A stretch of 9,891 nt of DNA from Clostridia bacterium (GCA_003562655.1 PWUC01000051.1:1-9891); one strand, 5' to 3'. Shown: positions 1-6,698, counted from the first letter of the stretch. The notes: a model not told the origin generated them from the letters alone. Translations and numbers: made by a program.

Positions 1-85
1 CCACAGAGGCGAGAACCCCCATGATCGCAACGGTCACCAACAGCTCCACGAGGCTGAAGCCATCGCACCTACTGCATCTTCCCAT
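1..85 (-). CDS. Type IV pilin-like protein, N-terminal fragment (cut by left edge)
   Basis: The ATG at 85 opens a frame that reads a nine-residue leader (MGRCSRCDG), then FSLVELLVTVAIMGVLASV, and runs off the left edge. This is the class III (type IV pilin) signal: a short, basic leader ending in Gly, Phe at +1 of the mature protein, Glu at +5, and a hydrophobic N-terminal helix. Such proteins are cut after the Gly by a prepilin peptidase, methylated on Phe in many systems, and assembled into pili, pseudopili or DNA-uptake filaments. A strong Shine-Dalgarno (GGAGGTGA, 101-94) lies 8 bases before the start. The gene is 56 bases downstream of the prepilin peptidase on the same strand, so the substrate and its processing enzyme are probably co-transcribed. 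Whether it is a major pilin, a minor pseudopilin or a ComG-type protein cannot be told without the missing remainder. Confidence 0.88.
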   Translation of the reverse strand, partial: MGRCSRCDGFSLVELLVTVAIMGVLASV

Positions 86-141
86 CTTCGCCCTCACCTC
101 CAATTATCGCCTGCCTGCACCCATAAATAGGCAGTTACCAG

Positions 142-735
142 TCATAATCTTGCAGAGAACATTTCGGCAGCGGTGCGGATCAGGATTGACACCGGGATTT
201 GCGATGCCAGAACTGCTCCTGCGGTGAGGGCGGGTAAAAAGACGATGGCCCCAGATCCCCTGGCGCGCCGGTTCAAACCCGTCTTCCAGAGTGCGGTCAG
301 GATCCACACCCCGTAGGTCAGCGCAGACAGGTAGCCCCCGAGCCCCAGGTACAGACCGACCAGGCCACCGCTGAACACATCCGCCTCACTGAACCCCTCG
401 CGGCCCAATCTGTGATGCGAATACAGCCGCAATCCGAGCCCCAGTGACACGGCGCCCACCATACCGGTCACGCCACCCAGCCGTCCCACAGGCCCCCCAA
501 AGCGAATCCAGCCTGTCAGGGCGAACAGGTATACCCCCTCGGAAATTCTGATGGACCTCAGATCCATCACACTGGCCATTGCCAGGGCGGCCAGCAGAAA
601 TGCCAGTCTCCAGTCTGCAAGAGGGAGCATCGCAACCAGGGACAGCAGACCATCCAGGGGATCCGATGGTGCCTGAAACTGTCGGGCCGCGCCGACCAGG
701 CCGTGACCGACCGCAAGATATGGGCAGGAATTCAT
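142..735 (-). CDS. A24-family prepilin peptidase-like membrane protein
   Basis: This is a 197-residue, very hydrophobic protein. Prepilin peptidases are membrane aspartyl proteases that remove the leader of type IV pilins and pseudopilins at the cytoplasmic face. Both catalytic aspartates can be placed: Asp58 at the end of a membrane helix in the motif MDLRSIRIS (family pattern aaiDlkt..iP), and Asp119 in SEADVFSG, which stands where the family has GxGD. The C-terminal block around residues 163-173 (AIVFLPALTAG) resembles the conserved PFgPfLa region. The zinc-binding N-terminal domain with two CxxC pairs is absent, so this is a peptidase-only form and should lack the N-methylation domain. 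I chose the ATG at 735 because AGGTGG (751-746) lies 10 bases before it; the ATG at 744 directly abuts that site. The gene lies 17 bases after the sigma-like gene, and the gene downstream encodes a likely substrate. Confidence 0.78.
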   Translation of the reverse strand: MNSCPYLAVGHGLVGAARQFQAPSDPLDGLLSLVAMLPLADWRLAFLLAALAMASVMDLRSIRISEGVYLFALTGWIRFGGPVGRLGGVTGMVGAVSLGLGLRLYSHHRLGREGFSEADVFSGGLVGLYLGLGGYLSALTYGVWILTALWKTGLNRRARGSGAIVFLPALTAGAVLASQIPVSILIRTAAEMFSARL

Positions 736-752
736 CTCAACCATCCCACCTG

Positions 753-1241
753 TCAGGTGAGGGATCTGACGTACTGTCGCAGTTTCTTCCTCAAGCGGGA
801 GCGAAGATGGTACGGTATTGCATCCCATTCGGACCTGTCATGATCCCATATCCACGTCCTCAGCGCCCGCAGCGCCTCTCGCTCTCTGTCGGTGAGGGGG
901 ACCTGTCGGACCATGTGGTTCCACAGCATCCTCGCATCAACCTCACTGAGGCCGGCATCCACCCCTGAGTCCGCGGCCGCCTGCCGATCGATGCCTGCAT
1001 CAGTGGGGTCAACCGGCACCTCCCTTCGAGACCGTCGGGCCTGTCGCCAGAGGGTGCGCCTGACGCAATGAAAGGCGAAGTCCTCAAACCTCCCCCTGGA
1101 TGGATCATAGGTTTCCCTCAGCCTGAGCACGGCCTCACTGGCAATGGATCTCACTTCCTGTGAGTCCAGGCCCACGATACCCCGTGAGCTCGCTTCTATG
1201 TTCTTCACCGCCGCCTCAATCATCTCGATGGTAACCCTCAT
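753..1241 (-). CDS. Sigma-70 family-like RNA polymerase factor
   Basis: A 162-residue basic protein. Residues about 30-73 resemble sigma region 2, the core-binding and -10-recognising part: an SxASEAVLRL helix, then YDPSRGRFEDFAFHCVRRTLW, close to the family pattern ' YDPsrG.kFstya...irr'. Residues about 110-157 resemble region 4: VPLTDREREALRAL, a short linker and a basic terminal helix (RSRLRKKLRQ). The usual region 4 helix-turn-helix (EIA..LG.s...V) is poorly preserved, so -35 recognition may differ or be lost. The length matches small alternative sigma factors. I chose the ATG at 1241 because GGGGGGGA lies just before it; the frame stays open upstream to 1325 without a comparable ribosome site. 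It is the first gene of a run containing a prepilin peptidase and a pilin, which suggests it controls that pilus or competence locus. A non-sigma DNA-binding role remains possible. Confidence 0.7.
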   Translation of the reverse strand: MRVTIEMIEAAVKNIEASSRGIVGLDSQEVRSIASEAVLRLRETYDPSRGRFEDFAFHCVRRTLWRQARRSRREVPVDPTDAGIDRQAAADSGVDAGLSEVDARMLWNHMVRQVPLTDREREALRALRTWIWDHDRSEWDAIPYHLRSRLRKKLRQYVRSLT

Positions 1242-1283
1242 CGATTCCCCCCCGCAGAATGGATGGTTGCGAGACCGGCCCTG

Positions 1284-1295
1284 GGGACAAGTCCC
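1284..1295. repeat. Short palindrome in the operon leader
   Basis: GGGAC-AA-GTCCC is a perfect 5+5 palindrome. It sits about 10-20 bases downstream of the predicted transcription start of the sigma-like operon. An operator or a small RNA hairpin is possible; its short length also allows chance. Confidence 0.3.
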
Positions 1296-1311
1296 GTTTC
1301 CAATATGGTAA

Positions 1312-1341
1312 AGTCTACCAGGCACTCCCGGTTCCTGTCAA
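1312..1341 (-). promoter_or_regulatory. Sigma-A type promoter for the sigma-like/pilus operon
   Basis: On the minus strand there is a perfect -35 hexamer TTGACA (1341-1336), an 18-base spacer and the -10 hexamer TAGACT (1317-1312). Transcription would begin near 1305, leaving a leader of about 65 bases before the ATG at 1241. This is the best housekeeping-type promoter in the window and points towards the sigma-like gene. Confidence 0.55.
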
Positions 1342-1383
1342 TCGGGGTGCTCCGGTCGGGGCTGATGCCTCTATGCCCGGTTC

Positions 1384-1410
1384 TTCTGCCAGGGCACGGT
1401 GTGGTAGGAT
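1384..1410 (+). promoter_or_regulatory. Possible promoter for the DNA methyltransferase
   Basis: TTCTGC (1384-1389) is followed after 15 bases by TAGGAT (1405-1410), which is preceded by TGG, giving an extended -10 (TGnTAGGAT). It lies about 70 bases before the methyltransferase start and is divergent from the promoter at 1312-1341. The match is weak and the spacer is short. Confidence 0.28.
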
Positions 1411-1479
1411 TATACCGATGTCGCGATCAGTGAAAAGAGGCGGTGTGAAGACCCCCTGCCCGATTCGAGGTGCTCATTC

Positions 1480-3045
1480 ATGCATGACAACTGGCAGGAC
1501 CAGCTGTACGTCGGCGACAACCTGCGCATCCTGCGCGAGCATGTCCGCTCAGGATCCGTTGACCTGATCTATCTTGATCCCCCCTTCAACTCGCAGACGA
1601 CGTACAGGGTCCTACTGGAGCCAGAGGATGCAACCGCCGGCACACAGATCGAGGCCTTTGACGACAGGTGGAAATGGGATCCGGGAGCCGAAAGGGACTA
1701 CCGCTACCTGGTCTGCCGGGGGACAGAACCGGTGGTTGAGCTGACCGAGGCGCTCCGCCGGCTTCTCGGCCCGGGCGACATGCTGGCATATCTCGTGATG
1801 ATGACCGCCCGCCTCATTGAGATGCATCGGGTCCTCAAGCCGACGGGGACCCTGTACCTGCATTGTGATCCGACGGCCAGTCACTATCTCAGGGTGGTCC
1901 TGGATGCAGTCTTCGGACAGGAAGGGTTTCTGAACGAGATCATCTGGAAGTACGAGGGGCCCCAGTCCCCCAGCCCCATCCGGTTTGCCACCAGGCACGA
2001 CGTCATCCTCCGGTATGCACCGGATCCGGACCGGGTTGAGGTGAGCGAGGAAGGACTGTACATCGAGACGCCCATGACAGAGGCGGAGGCCAGAAAGAAC
2101 CGATACCGGCAGGATGAAGAGGGCAGATGGTATTACGATACACCGACGGGGGACTACACGGAACAGAGCCTGATCCAACTGGAAGAGCTGGGACGGATAC
2201 GCAGGACCCGTACCGGCAGGCGCCGGGTGAAATACTTCCTGCAGCAAAATGAAGCGGGACTCGTGGTGAGAAGGAAGAAGCTGGCCGATGTGTGGGATGA
2301 CATCGCCTCTCTGGGTCTGGCCGCGGGCTCCCGAGAGAAGACGGGGTATCCTACGCAAAAACCGGAAGCCCTCCTGGAACGCATCATCAGGGCTGACAGC
2401 AGACCGGGTGATCTCGTGCTGGATCCCTTCTGTGGATGTGGAACGGCGCTGGTCGCAGCAGAGAGGATGAATCGCAGGTGGATCGGTGTGGACGCAGCCC
2501 ATCTGGCCATAACCCTCACGCGCAACCGCCTGGCGACCGCCTTCGGGGCGGATCTCGGTCCGTATCAGCTGAAGGGCACCCCTGATGATTCTGCGAGTGC
2601 AAGGGCCCTGGCCGAGCACGACCCGGAGCAGTTTGAGCTGTGGGCCCTGGGCCTGGTTGAGGCCAGACCGACCGGTCGAAGATGCTCCGCTCTGGATGGT
2701 CTGCTCTCCTTCCGGAGCCCGGGTGTGGCAGGCCCCGGGCGCATCATCGTGCGGGCCACCGGTGAATCCGTCACTGCCGAACAGGTCAGCGATCTTGAGG
2801 ATGTCCTCGGTCGGAAGGATGCCCAGATCGGCGTGATCATCAGCCTCAGTAGGCCCGAACAGCGCGCAGTTGAGGTGGCAGAGTCAGCCGGGTTCTGTGA
2901 TCCCGGCCTGGTCGGGGGCGGCAGCTATCCCCGCATCCAGATCGTGACCGTTGAAGAACTCCTCGGGGAAAGGACGATGAAGCTGCCTCCGGTGCAGGGC
3001 GAACCGCGAGGCGACCGGGGGCCACGGCAGGTCAGCCTGTTCTGA
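1480..3045 (+). CDS. Beta-class DNA methyltransferase (probably N6-adenine) with nuclease-like C-terminal domain
   Basis: A 521-residue protein that transfers a methyl group from S-adenosylmethionine to DNA. Catalytic motif IV is DPPF at 33-36 (in DLIYLDPPFNS). The AdoMet-binding motif I comes later, DPFCGCGT at 315-322, preceded by YPTQKP (290-295). The order IV then I is the beta class, and DPPF favours adenine-N6 methylation. Residues about 160-285 are a variable, charged stretch expected to hold target recognition. After the methylase, residues about 383-497 resemble a restriction-endonuclease-like domain found in related proteins (QFELWAL, LDGLLSF, DLEDVLGRKDAQIGVIISL, YPRIQIVTVEELL). 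In relatives I recall an 'iiVQVKgG' strand carrying the catalytic lysine; here it reads IIVRATGE (422-429), so Thr427 replaces Lys and the nuclease may be inactive. The ATG at 1480 has GAGG (1467-1470) about 9 bases upstream. No separate restriction gene is adjacent, so it may be an orphan methylase. Confidence 0.9.
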   Translation: MHDNWQDQLYVGDNLRILREHVRSGSVDLIYLDPPFNSQTTYRVLLEPEDATAGTQIEAFDDRWKWDPGAERDYRYLVCRGTEPVVELTEALRRLLGPGDMLAYLVMMTARLIEMHRVLKPTGTLYLHCDPTASHYLRVVLDAVFGQEGFLNEIIWKYEGPQSPSPIRFATRHDVILRYAPDPDRVEVSEEGLYIETPMTEAEARKNRYRQDEEGRWYYDTPTGDYTEQSLIQLEELGRIRRTRTGRRRVKYFLQQNEAGLVVRRKKLADVWDDIASLGLAAGSREKTGYPTQKPEALLERIIRADSRPGDLVLDPFCGCGTALVAAERMNRRWIGVDAAHLAITLTRNRLATAFGADLGPYQLKGTPDDSASARALAEHDPEQFELWALGLVEARPTGRRCSALDGLLSFRSPGVAGPGRIIVRATGESVTAEQVSDLEDVLGRKDAQIGVIISLSRPEQRAVEVAESAGFCDPGLVGGGSYPRIQIVTVEELLGERTMKLPPVQGEPRGDRGPRQVSLF

Positions 3046-3185
3046 CCAGGACTGAGGCTCCAGGGCACAACTGCTTTCTGACCTGCCCCCGATCTGGATG
3101 TCCCTGCAGTTAACGCTCGAAGGGATTCGACAGCGAACCGATGTGATGCTGCTGCTCCGGTGTTCCCGTCCCGATTGCCGGCGGG

Positions 3186-3213
3186 ATTATGGGAGGTCGG
3201 CGGCGAATATACT
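3186..3213 (+). promoter_or_regulatory. Possible promoter for the first ABC exporter
   Basis: The hexamer TATACT (3208-3213) is a good -10 match. The best upstream partner is the poor -35 ATTATG (3186-3191) at 16 bases. A transcript starting near 3220 would have a leader of about 105 bases before the TTG start at 3325. Confidence 0.33.
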
Positions 3214-3215
3214 CA

Positions 3216-3233
3216 TCAGGGTTTGCACCCTGA
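3216..3233 (+). repeat. Perfect 7-bp hairpin between the methyltransferase and first ABC genes
   Basis: TCAGGGT (3216-3222), a four-base loop TTGC, and ACCCTGA (3227-3233) form a perfect stem. No T run follows, so it is not a typical intrinsic terminator. It lies just after the candidate -10 at 3208, so it could be a 5' stabilising hairpin or an operator. The rest of the 279-base gap shows nothing recognisable. Confidence 0.4.
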
Positions 3234-3324
3234 GCGACTGAACTCGCGGATCAGGCCCGAAGGCGGAAGGTCTTTGCAGGATCCTGGTGTGGTGCTGAGA
3301 AATGACTGGTTGGAGTGATGGTCG

Positions 3325-4236
3325 TTGAACGCAGTGGAAGTGTCCCAGCTGACGAAGCGGTATGGAAGGGTGGTGGGAGTCGACTCGCTGACCTTTTCGG
3401 TTCCCGAGGGCAGCATCTTCGGTTTCCTGGGTGCCAACGGCGCCGGCAAGACCACCACCATACGGCTGCTGCTGGGCCTGATTTTCCCGTCGGCGGGGAC
3501 GGCGAAGATCTTCGACAGTGATGCTGTCGCCCCGACACGGGAGGTTCTTCAAAGCATCGGCTATCTGCCCGGCGAGCTGAGGCTCTATGAGGACATGATA
3601 GGAGAGGACCTTCTCGACCTGTATGCCAGCTTTCACCGACGCGGGGCTGTCTGGCGGAACCGGGCCCTGGATGCGCTGGAGCTGACGGGGCGGGATCTGC
3701 GCCGGCGTGTGAGGGAGTATTCGACGGGCATGAAACAGAAGCTGGGTCTGGTGCAGGCTCTTCAGCACAGGCCCCGCCTGCTCATCCTGGACGAACCGAC
3801 TCTCGCTCTGGATCCCCTGATGAGACGCAACTTCCATCATGTACTGCAGGCGGCTCGAGGCGAGGGCACGACGGTTTTCATGTCCTCTCACGATCTTTCG
3901 GAGGTTGAGCGATGCTGCGAGCGGACCGCAATCATAAAGGACGGACGACTTCTGTCCGTACAGCTGCTGGATGACCCCGGCGAAGAGCGCCCTCACGAGA
4001 TCACGGTCACGTTTTCAGATCCCGTGCACCATGCTGATGTCGCTGCCCCGGGTGTGGCTGTTCAGCTCCAGAAGGGCAACCGCATGACACTGCGGGTGAC
4101 CGGTGACCTGCGCCCTGTCCTCAGGAGACTGGCGGATCTGCCGGTGGTGGACATGCAGTGCAGGCGCGTCAGCCTGGAACAGGTCTTTCTCAAGTACTAT
4201 GGGCGTGACCGGGAGCGCGGTGAGGGGGATGTTTGA
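3325..4236 (+). CDS. ABC-2 type exporter, ATP-binding protein
   Basis: A 303-residue ATPase that powers a membrane exporter from the cytoplasmic side. Visible motifs: Walker A GANGAGKTT (36-44), signature YSTGMKQ (132-138) in the form common in ABC-2 exporters, Walker B LLILDE (152-157), D-loop LALDP and switch histidine His189 (SSHD). Instead of a Q-loop glutamine it has GYLPGELRLY (79-88), typical of the drug/antibiotic-exporter branch. Residues after about 215 form a family-variable C-terminal domain. The start is TTG at 3325: GGAG (3312-3315) lies 9 bases upstream, and an in-frame stop at 3316 excludes anything earlier; GTG at 3334 is the alternative. The gene overlaps the permease by 8 bases, indicating translational coupling. 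The substrate cannot be read from the sequence; antibiotic, peptide or lipid export are all possible. Confidence 0.92.
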   Translation: MNAVEVSQLTKRYGRVVGVDSLTFSVPEGSIFGFLGANGAGKTTTIRLLLGLIFPSAGTAKIFDSDAVAPTREVLQSIGYLPGELRLYEDMIGEDLLDLYASFHRRGAVWRNRALDALELTGRDLRRRVREYSTGMKQKLGLVQALQHRPRLLILDEPTLALDPLMRRNFHHVLQAARGEGTTVFMSSHDLSEVERCCERTAIIKDGRLLSVQLLDDPGEERPHEITVTFSDPVHHADVAAPGVAVQLQKGNRMTLRVTGDLRPVLRRLADLPVVDMQCRRVSLEQVFLKYYGRDRERGEGDV

Positions 4237-5038
4237 ACGTCGGGGCCTGGTGCAGAGACACCTGCTGTGCCTTCTCAGGCCGGTCCTGGCCATCGGTCTC
4301 GGGGTGGCCGCATTCCAGGGTGTGGTCATAGCGGCCTACGAGGCCCTCGAGGGCGGTGAGCTGATAGAGCCATTGCTCGACCAGCTGGAGGGGGTAGTCG
4401 ATTCCCTCCTGGGTGGAGGAGGTGTTCTTCTGACCAGTCCCGTGGCCTATGTGGCTCTGGGATGGCGCCATCCGTTTGTTCTCATCGCTGTGGCCGCCCT
4501 GGCCATCTCCAGGGGCACAGCTTCGGTGGCCGGCGAGGTGCAGTCGGGCACGGGAGATCTTCTCTTTTCCCGCCCGATCCCCCGCTGGCGAATCCTGCTG
4601 GTGCACTGGATGACCACCCTCGTCGGCCTGGCGGACATCTGCCTCGTCGCATCTCTGGGAACGGGCTTTTGGTTCTGGGCCCTGGGCCTGCCCGAGGCGC
4701 CCAGCCTTCGCGCCGTGTTCATGACGGGCCTCATGGCTTTCGCCCTGGCGGCAGTGATGGCCAGCCTGGCATACCTGCTTTCGGCTGGATCCTCCGAGGC
4801 GGGACGTGCCTCCAGCTGGGCGATTTCTCTGACCCTGGTGTTCTATCTGATGGATTTTGTGGGAGATCTCTGGGAGCTCGCCGAGCCGGTCAAACCCTAT
4901 TCCATCTTCCACTACTACCGCCCGCTTGAGCTGCTGCGCGGCGACCGGGGTCTCTTCCCGGACCTGTACATACTGCTGGGACTGGCGTTGCTTCTGTTTG
5001 TGGGGGCCAGTCTGGTGCTGCAGCGCCGGGATCTTTGA
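4229..5038 (+). CDS. ABC-2 type exporter, permease protein
   Basis: A 269-residue integral membrane protein and partner of the preceding ATPase. Hydrophobic segments lie at about 18-38, 65-95, 125-152, 162-185, 195-212 and 243-264. The conserved cytoplasmic loop ISRGTASVAGEVQSGTGDLLFSRPIPRWRI (positions 93-122) is characteristic of the ABC-2 subfamily in which permeases carry an E..sGT.dlLl..Pi.R motif that contacts the ATPase. The last part has SIFHYYRPLELL (225-236) before the final helix, also typical. I chose the ATG at 4229, inside the end of the ATPase gene and directly after a GAGGGGG stretch (4222-4228). The spacing is short, so an in-frame ATG at 4199 (ten residues longer) or GTG at 4220 could be the real start. 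No second permease subunit is present, so the transporter is probably a homodimer. Confidence 0.85.
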   Translation: MFERRGLVQRHLLCLLRPVLAIGLGVAAFQGVVIAAYEALEGGELIEPLLDQLEGVVDSLLGGGGVLLTSPVAYVALGWRHPFVLIAVAALAISRGTASVAGEVQSGTGDLLFSRPIPRWRILLVHWMTTLVGLADICLVASLGTGFWFWALGLPEAPSLRAVFMTGLMAFALAAVMASLAYLLSAGSSEAGRASSWAISLTLVFYLMDFVGDLWELAEPVKPYSIFHYYRPLELLRGDRGLFPDLYILLGLALLLFVGASLVLQRRDL

Positions 5039-5055
5039 GGGTGCACACCGGCAAT

Positions 5056-5096
5056 CAGGTGCCCCGGGGTGAGTGACACCTGCAGGACGGCACCTG
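5056..5096. repeat. Perfect 8-bp inverted repeat after the first exporter
   Basis: CAGGTGCC (5056-5063) and GGCACCTG (5089-5096) are exact reverse complements separated by 25 bases, starting 18 bases after the permease stop codon. No T run follows the second arm, so a factor-independent terminator is not supported. It may fold as an mRNA 3'-end structure. Confidence 0.4.
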
Positions 5097-5461
5097 GAGT
5101 ACCCACGAGGGTGACGGCTTCGTCATGGTCCGAAAGGTGATACCTCCGCACATTGATCGGGACATACTCCTGAGCCGGGGAAACACTTCTCTGTGCAGAC
5201 AAGACATTGCCCGACGGGGTACCGTCTCGTAACATGGATGCAGGGTCCAGCTGAGGCCCCGATGGAATTGAGGGCAGCCCCCTGTCCCCCGCACTCCGGT
5301 CGGTGCAGGATCATGATGTTTGAATCTTGTGACTCCAGCGAAAGGCTCCCGGGGGCGGGTCCACCGATCCGCACAAATGGGCCCCCGCATCTCTGCCTGG
5401 ACAATCCAGACCTGAACTGCCCTCCCACATGCAGTATCCGCGTTTGGGCCTCCATGCAGGA

Positions 5462-5489
5462 TTGACAGAGGCCATGAACATGATATTTG
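5462..5489 (+). promoter_or_regulatory. Possible promoter for the second ABC exporter
   Basis: A perfect -35 TTGACA (5462-5467) is followed after 16 bases by TATTTG (5484-5489). A better -10-like hexamer, TATTAT (5491-5496), is 23 bases away, too far for the same -35. The surrounding AT-rich patch stands out from its neighbours. The leader to the ATG at 5763 would be about 260 bases. Confidence 0.33.
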
Positions 5490-5762
5490 CTATTATGAGG
5501 CAGGAAAGCGAAAATGCCCCTGGCCCCGTTGAGAGGAGGTTGCGATCCAGCGGGAATGTTGCAGGCATGCACATCCATCAGCACAGGAAAAATCGGTCAG
5601 TGGACTGTGGGGCGGACTCAACCGTCCCCATGAGCCAGACCGTGACAAGGGCGGCCCTTGTGTCGGCTCTTTCGCATGGAGCAGACGACAGACCGGACAT
5701 CAATTGCTCTCAGGAGCCGATCCGCAGGCCGGCGATGCCTGGACTACTCATCCGAGGGGAGT

Positions 5763-6683
5763 ATGGCGTTGGATGACCCTGCTATAGTCGTGAATGATCT
5801 GCGTAAGCAGTACGGCGATCAGGTTGCGGTCGATGGACTTTCGTTTGCCGTTGAGGCGGGAGAAATATTCGGGCTGCTGGGGCCCAACGGGGCGGGTAAG
5901 ACGACAACCGTGGAGTGCGTGGAGGGCCTGAGAAAACCCGACAGTGGAGAAATTGAACTGCTGGGGATGAGACCGGGAGCAACCGGTATCCAGGAGCGCA
6001 TGGGCGTTCAACTCCAGAACACCGGTCTTTTCCCCAACCTGACGGTGCTGGAGACCGTGAAACTCTTTGGAACCTTTTTCCCTCAGGCACAACCGGCAGA
6101 GATGCTGGTCGAACTCGTCGGGCTTTCGGATCAACGCAATGCCCGCTGCGCAGTTCTCTCGGGGGGGCAGCGACAACGCCTGACCCTGGCCCTGGCCGTG
6201 GTCAATGACCCTGACATCATCTTTCTCGACGAGCCGACCACCGGTCTCGACCCCCAGGCCCGTCGCGGGGTCTGGGACATCATTGGTGAACTCCGTCAGC
6301 GCGGACGGGCGGTTCTGCTGACCACCCACTACATGGAGGAGGCCCAACAGCTCTGCGATCGCGTGGGCATCATGGACCAGGGACGGATGATCGTCTCCGG
6401 CCGACCCGCTGACCTGCTGCGAGAATACTTCGACGAGTCGACGGTTGAGTTCGCTGCGCCCATCGATGTATCGGTTGAATCCTTTGCGACCCTGCCCGGC
6501 GTCATCAGTGTCGTGGACAGAGACGCCGAAATCGCCCTCTCCAGCACGAACATACCGGAGACCATCGCAGGCTTGCTTCATGTAGCGCGTGAGCAGGGCT
6601 TTGAACTGGATCGTTTCACTGTGCGCAGTGCCACGCTGGAGGACCTCTTTCTCAGACTCACCGGCCGCACCATTCGCAGCTAG
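5763..6683 (+). CDS. Second ABC-2 exporter, ATP-binding protein (DrrA/CcmA-like)
   Basis: A 306-residue ABC ATPase with a full motif set: Walker A GPNGAGKTT (40-48), Q-loop around Gln83-Gln85, signature LSGGQ (132-136), Walker B IIFLDE (152-157), D-loop TGLDP and switch His189 (TTHYMEEA). This MEEAQ-type arrangement is typical of multidrug or antibiotic exporters of the DrrA/NatA kind. Residues after about 225 form the usual C-terminal extension, ending LEDLFLRLTGR. I chose the ATG at 5763 (GAGGGGAG immediately upstream); the frame is open from 5658, but those 35 residues lie outside the family's normal domain. It differs clearly from the first ATPase in signature and Q-loop, so it is not a recent duplicate. 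The permease begins 15 bases downstream. Confidence 0.93.
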   Translation: MALDDPAIVVNDLRKQYGDQVAVDGLSFAVEAGEIFGLLGPNGAGKTTTVECVEGLRKPDSGEIELLGMRPGATGIQERMGVQLQNTGLFPNLTVLETVKLFGTFFPQAQPAEMLVELVGLSDQRNARCAVLSGGQRQRLTLALAVVNDPDIIFLDEPTTGLDPQARRGVWDIIGELRQRGRAVLLTTHYMEEAQQLCDRVGIMDQGRMIVSGRPADLLREYFDESTVEFAAPIDVSVESFATLPGVISVVDRDAEIALSSTNIPETIAGLLHVAREQGFELDRFTVRSATLEDLFLRLTGRTIRS

Positions 6684-6698
6684 AAGGGAATGCCACCG

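Larger units (their letters stand above)
5039..5762. other. 724-base gap without a convincing gene
   Basis: No frame here combines a good ribosome site with a recognisable product. It contains an inverted repeat (5056-5096), a promoter candidate (5462-5489) and a long leader into the second ABC operon. On the minus strand from about 5310 to 5050, one frame reads protein-like stretches (for example YVPINVRRYHLS and TPGAVLQVSL), but it has no proper start, continues antisense into the permease gene and matches no family I recognise. It may be a decayed gene or coincidence. Plus-strand frames at 5193-5465 and 5429-5776 are Cys/Pro/Arg-rich and look non-coding. Confidence 0.5.

Noticed and set aside
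579..968. 129-residue plus-strand frame opposite the prepilin peptidase and sigma-like genes
   Set aside because: It spans the junction of two supported minus-strand genes and has no domain signal.
1612..2619. 335-residue open frame on the minus strand across the methyltransferase
   Set aside because: It is antisense to a gene with clear catalytic motifs; the translation is low in recognisable domains and reflects the high GC of the coding strand.
3030..3047. GGTCAG/CTGACC stem across the methyltransferase stop codon, considered as a terminator
   Set aside because: Only 6 bp with no following T run; probably chance.
3187..3996. 269-residue minus-strand frame over the first ABC ATPase
   Set aside because: It is the antisense shadow of a gene with complete Walker and signature motifs and has no ribosome site or family resemblance.
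5123..5584. 153-residue Cys-rich minus-strand frame in the large gap
   Set aside because: No good ribosome site, scattered Cys/Pro/Gly without a pattern, and no family resemblance; not enough to call a gene.
5429..5776. 115-residue plus-strand frame before the second exporter, considered as a small partner protein
   Set aside because: The composition looks random, it overlaps the ATPase start, and the promoter candidate at 5462 lies inside it.
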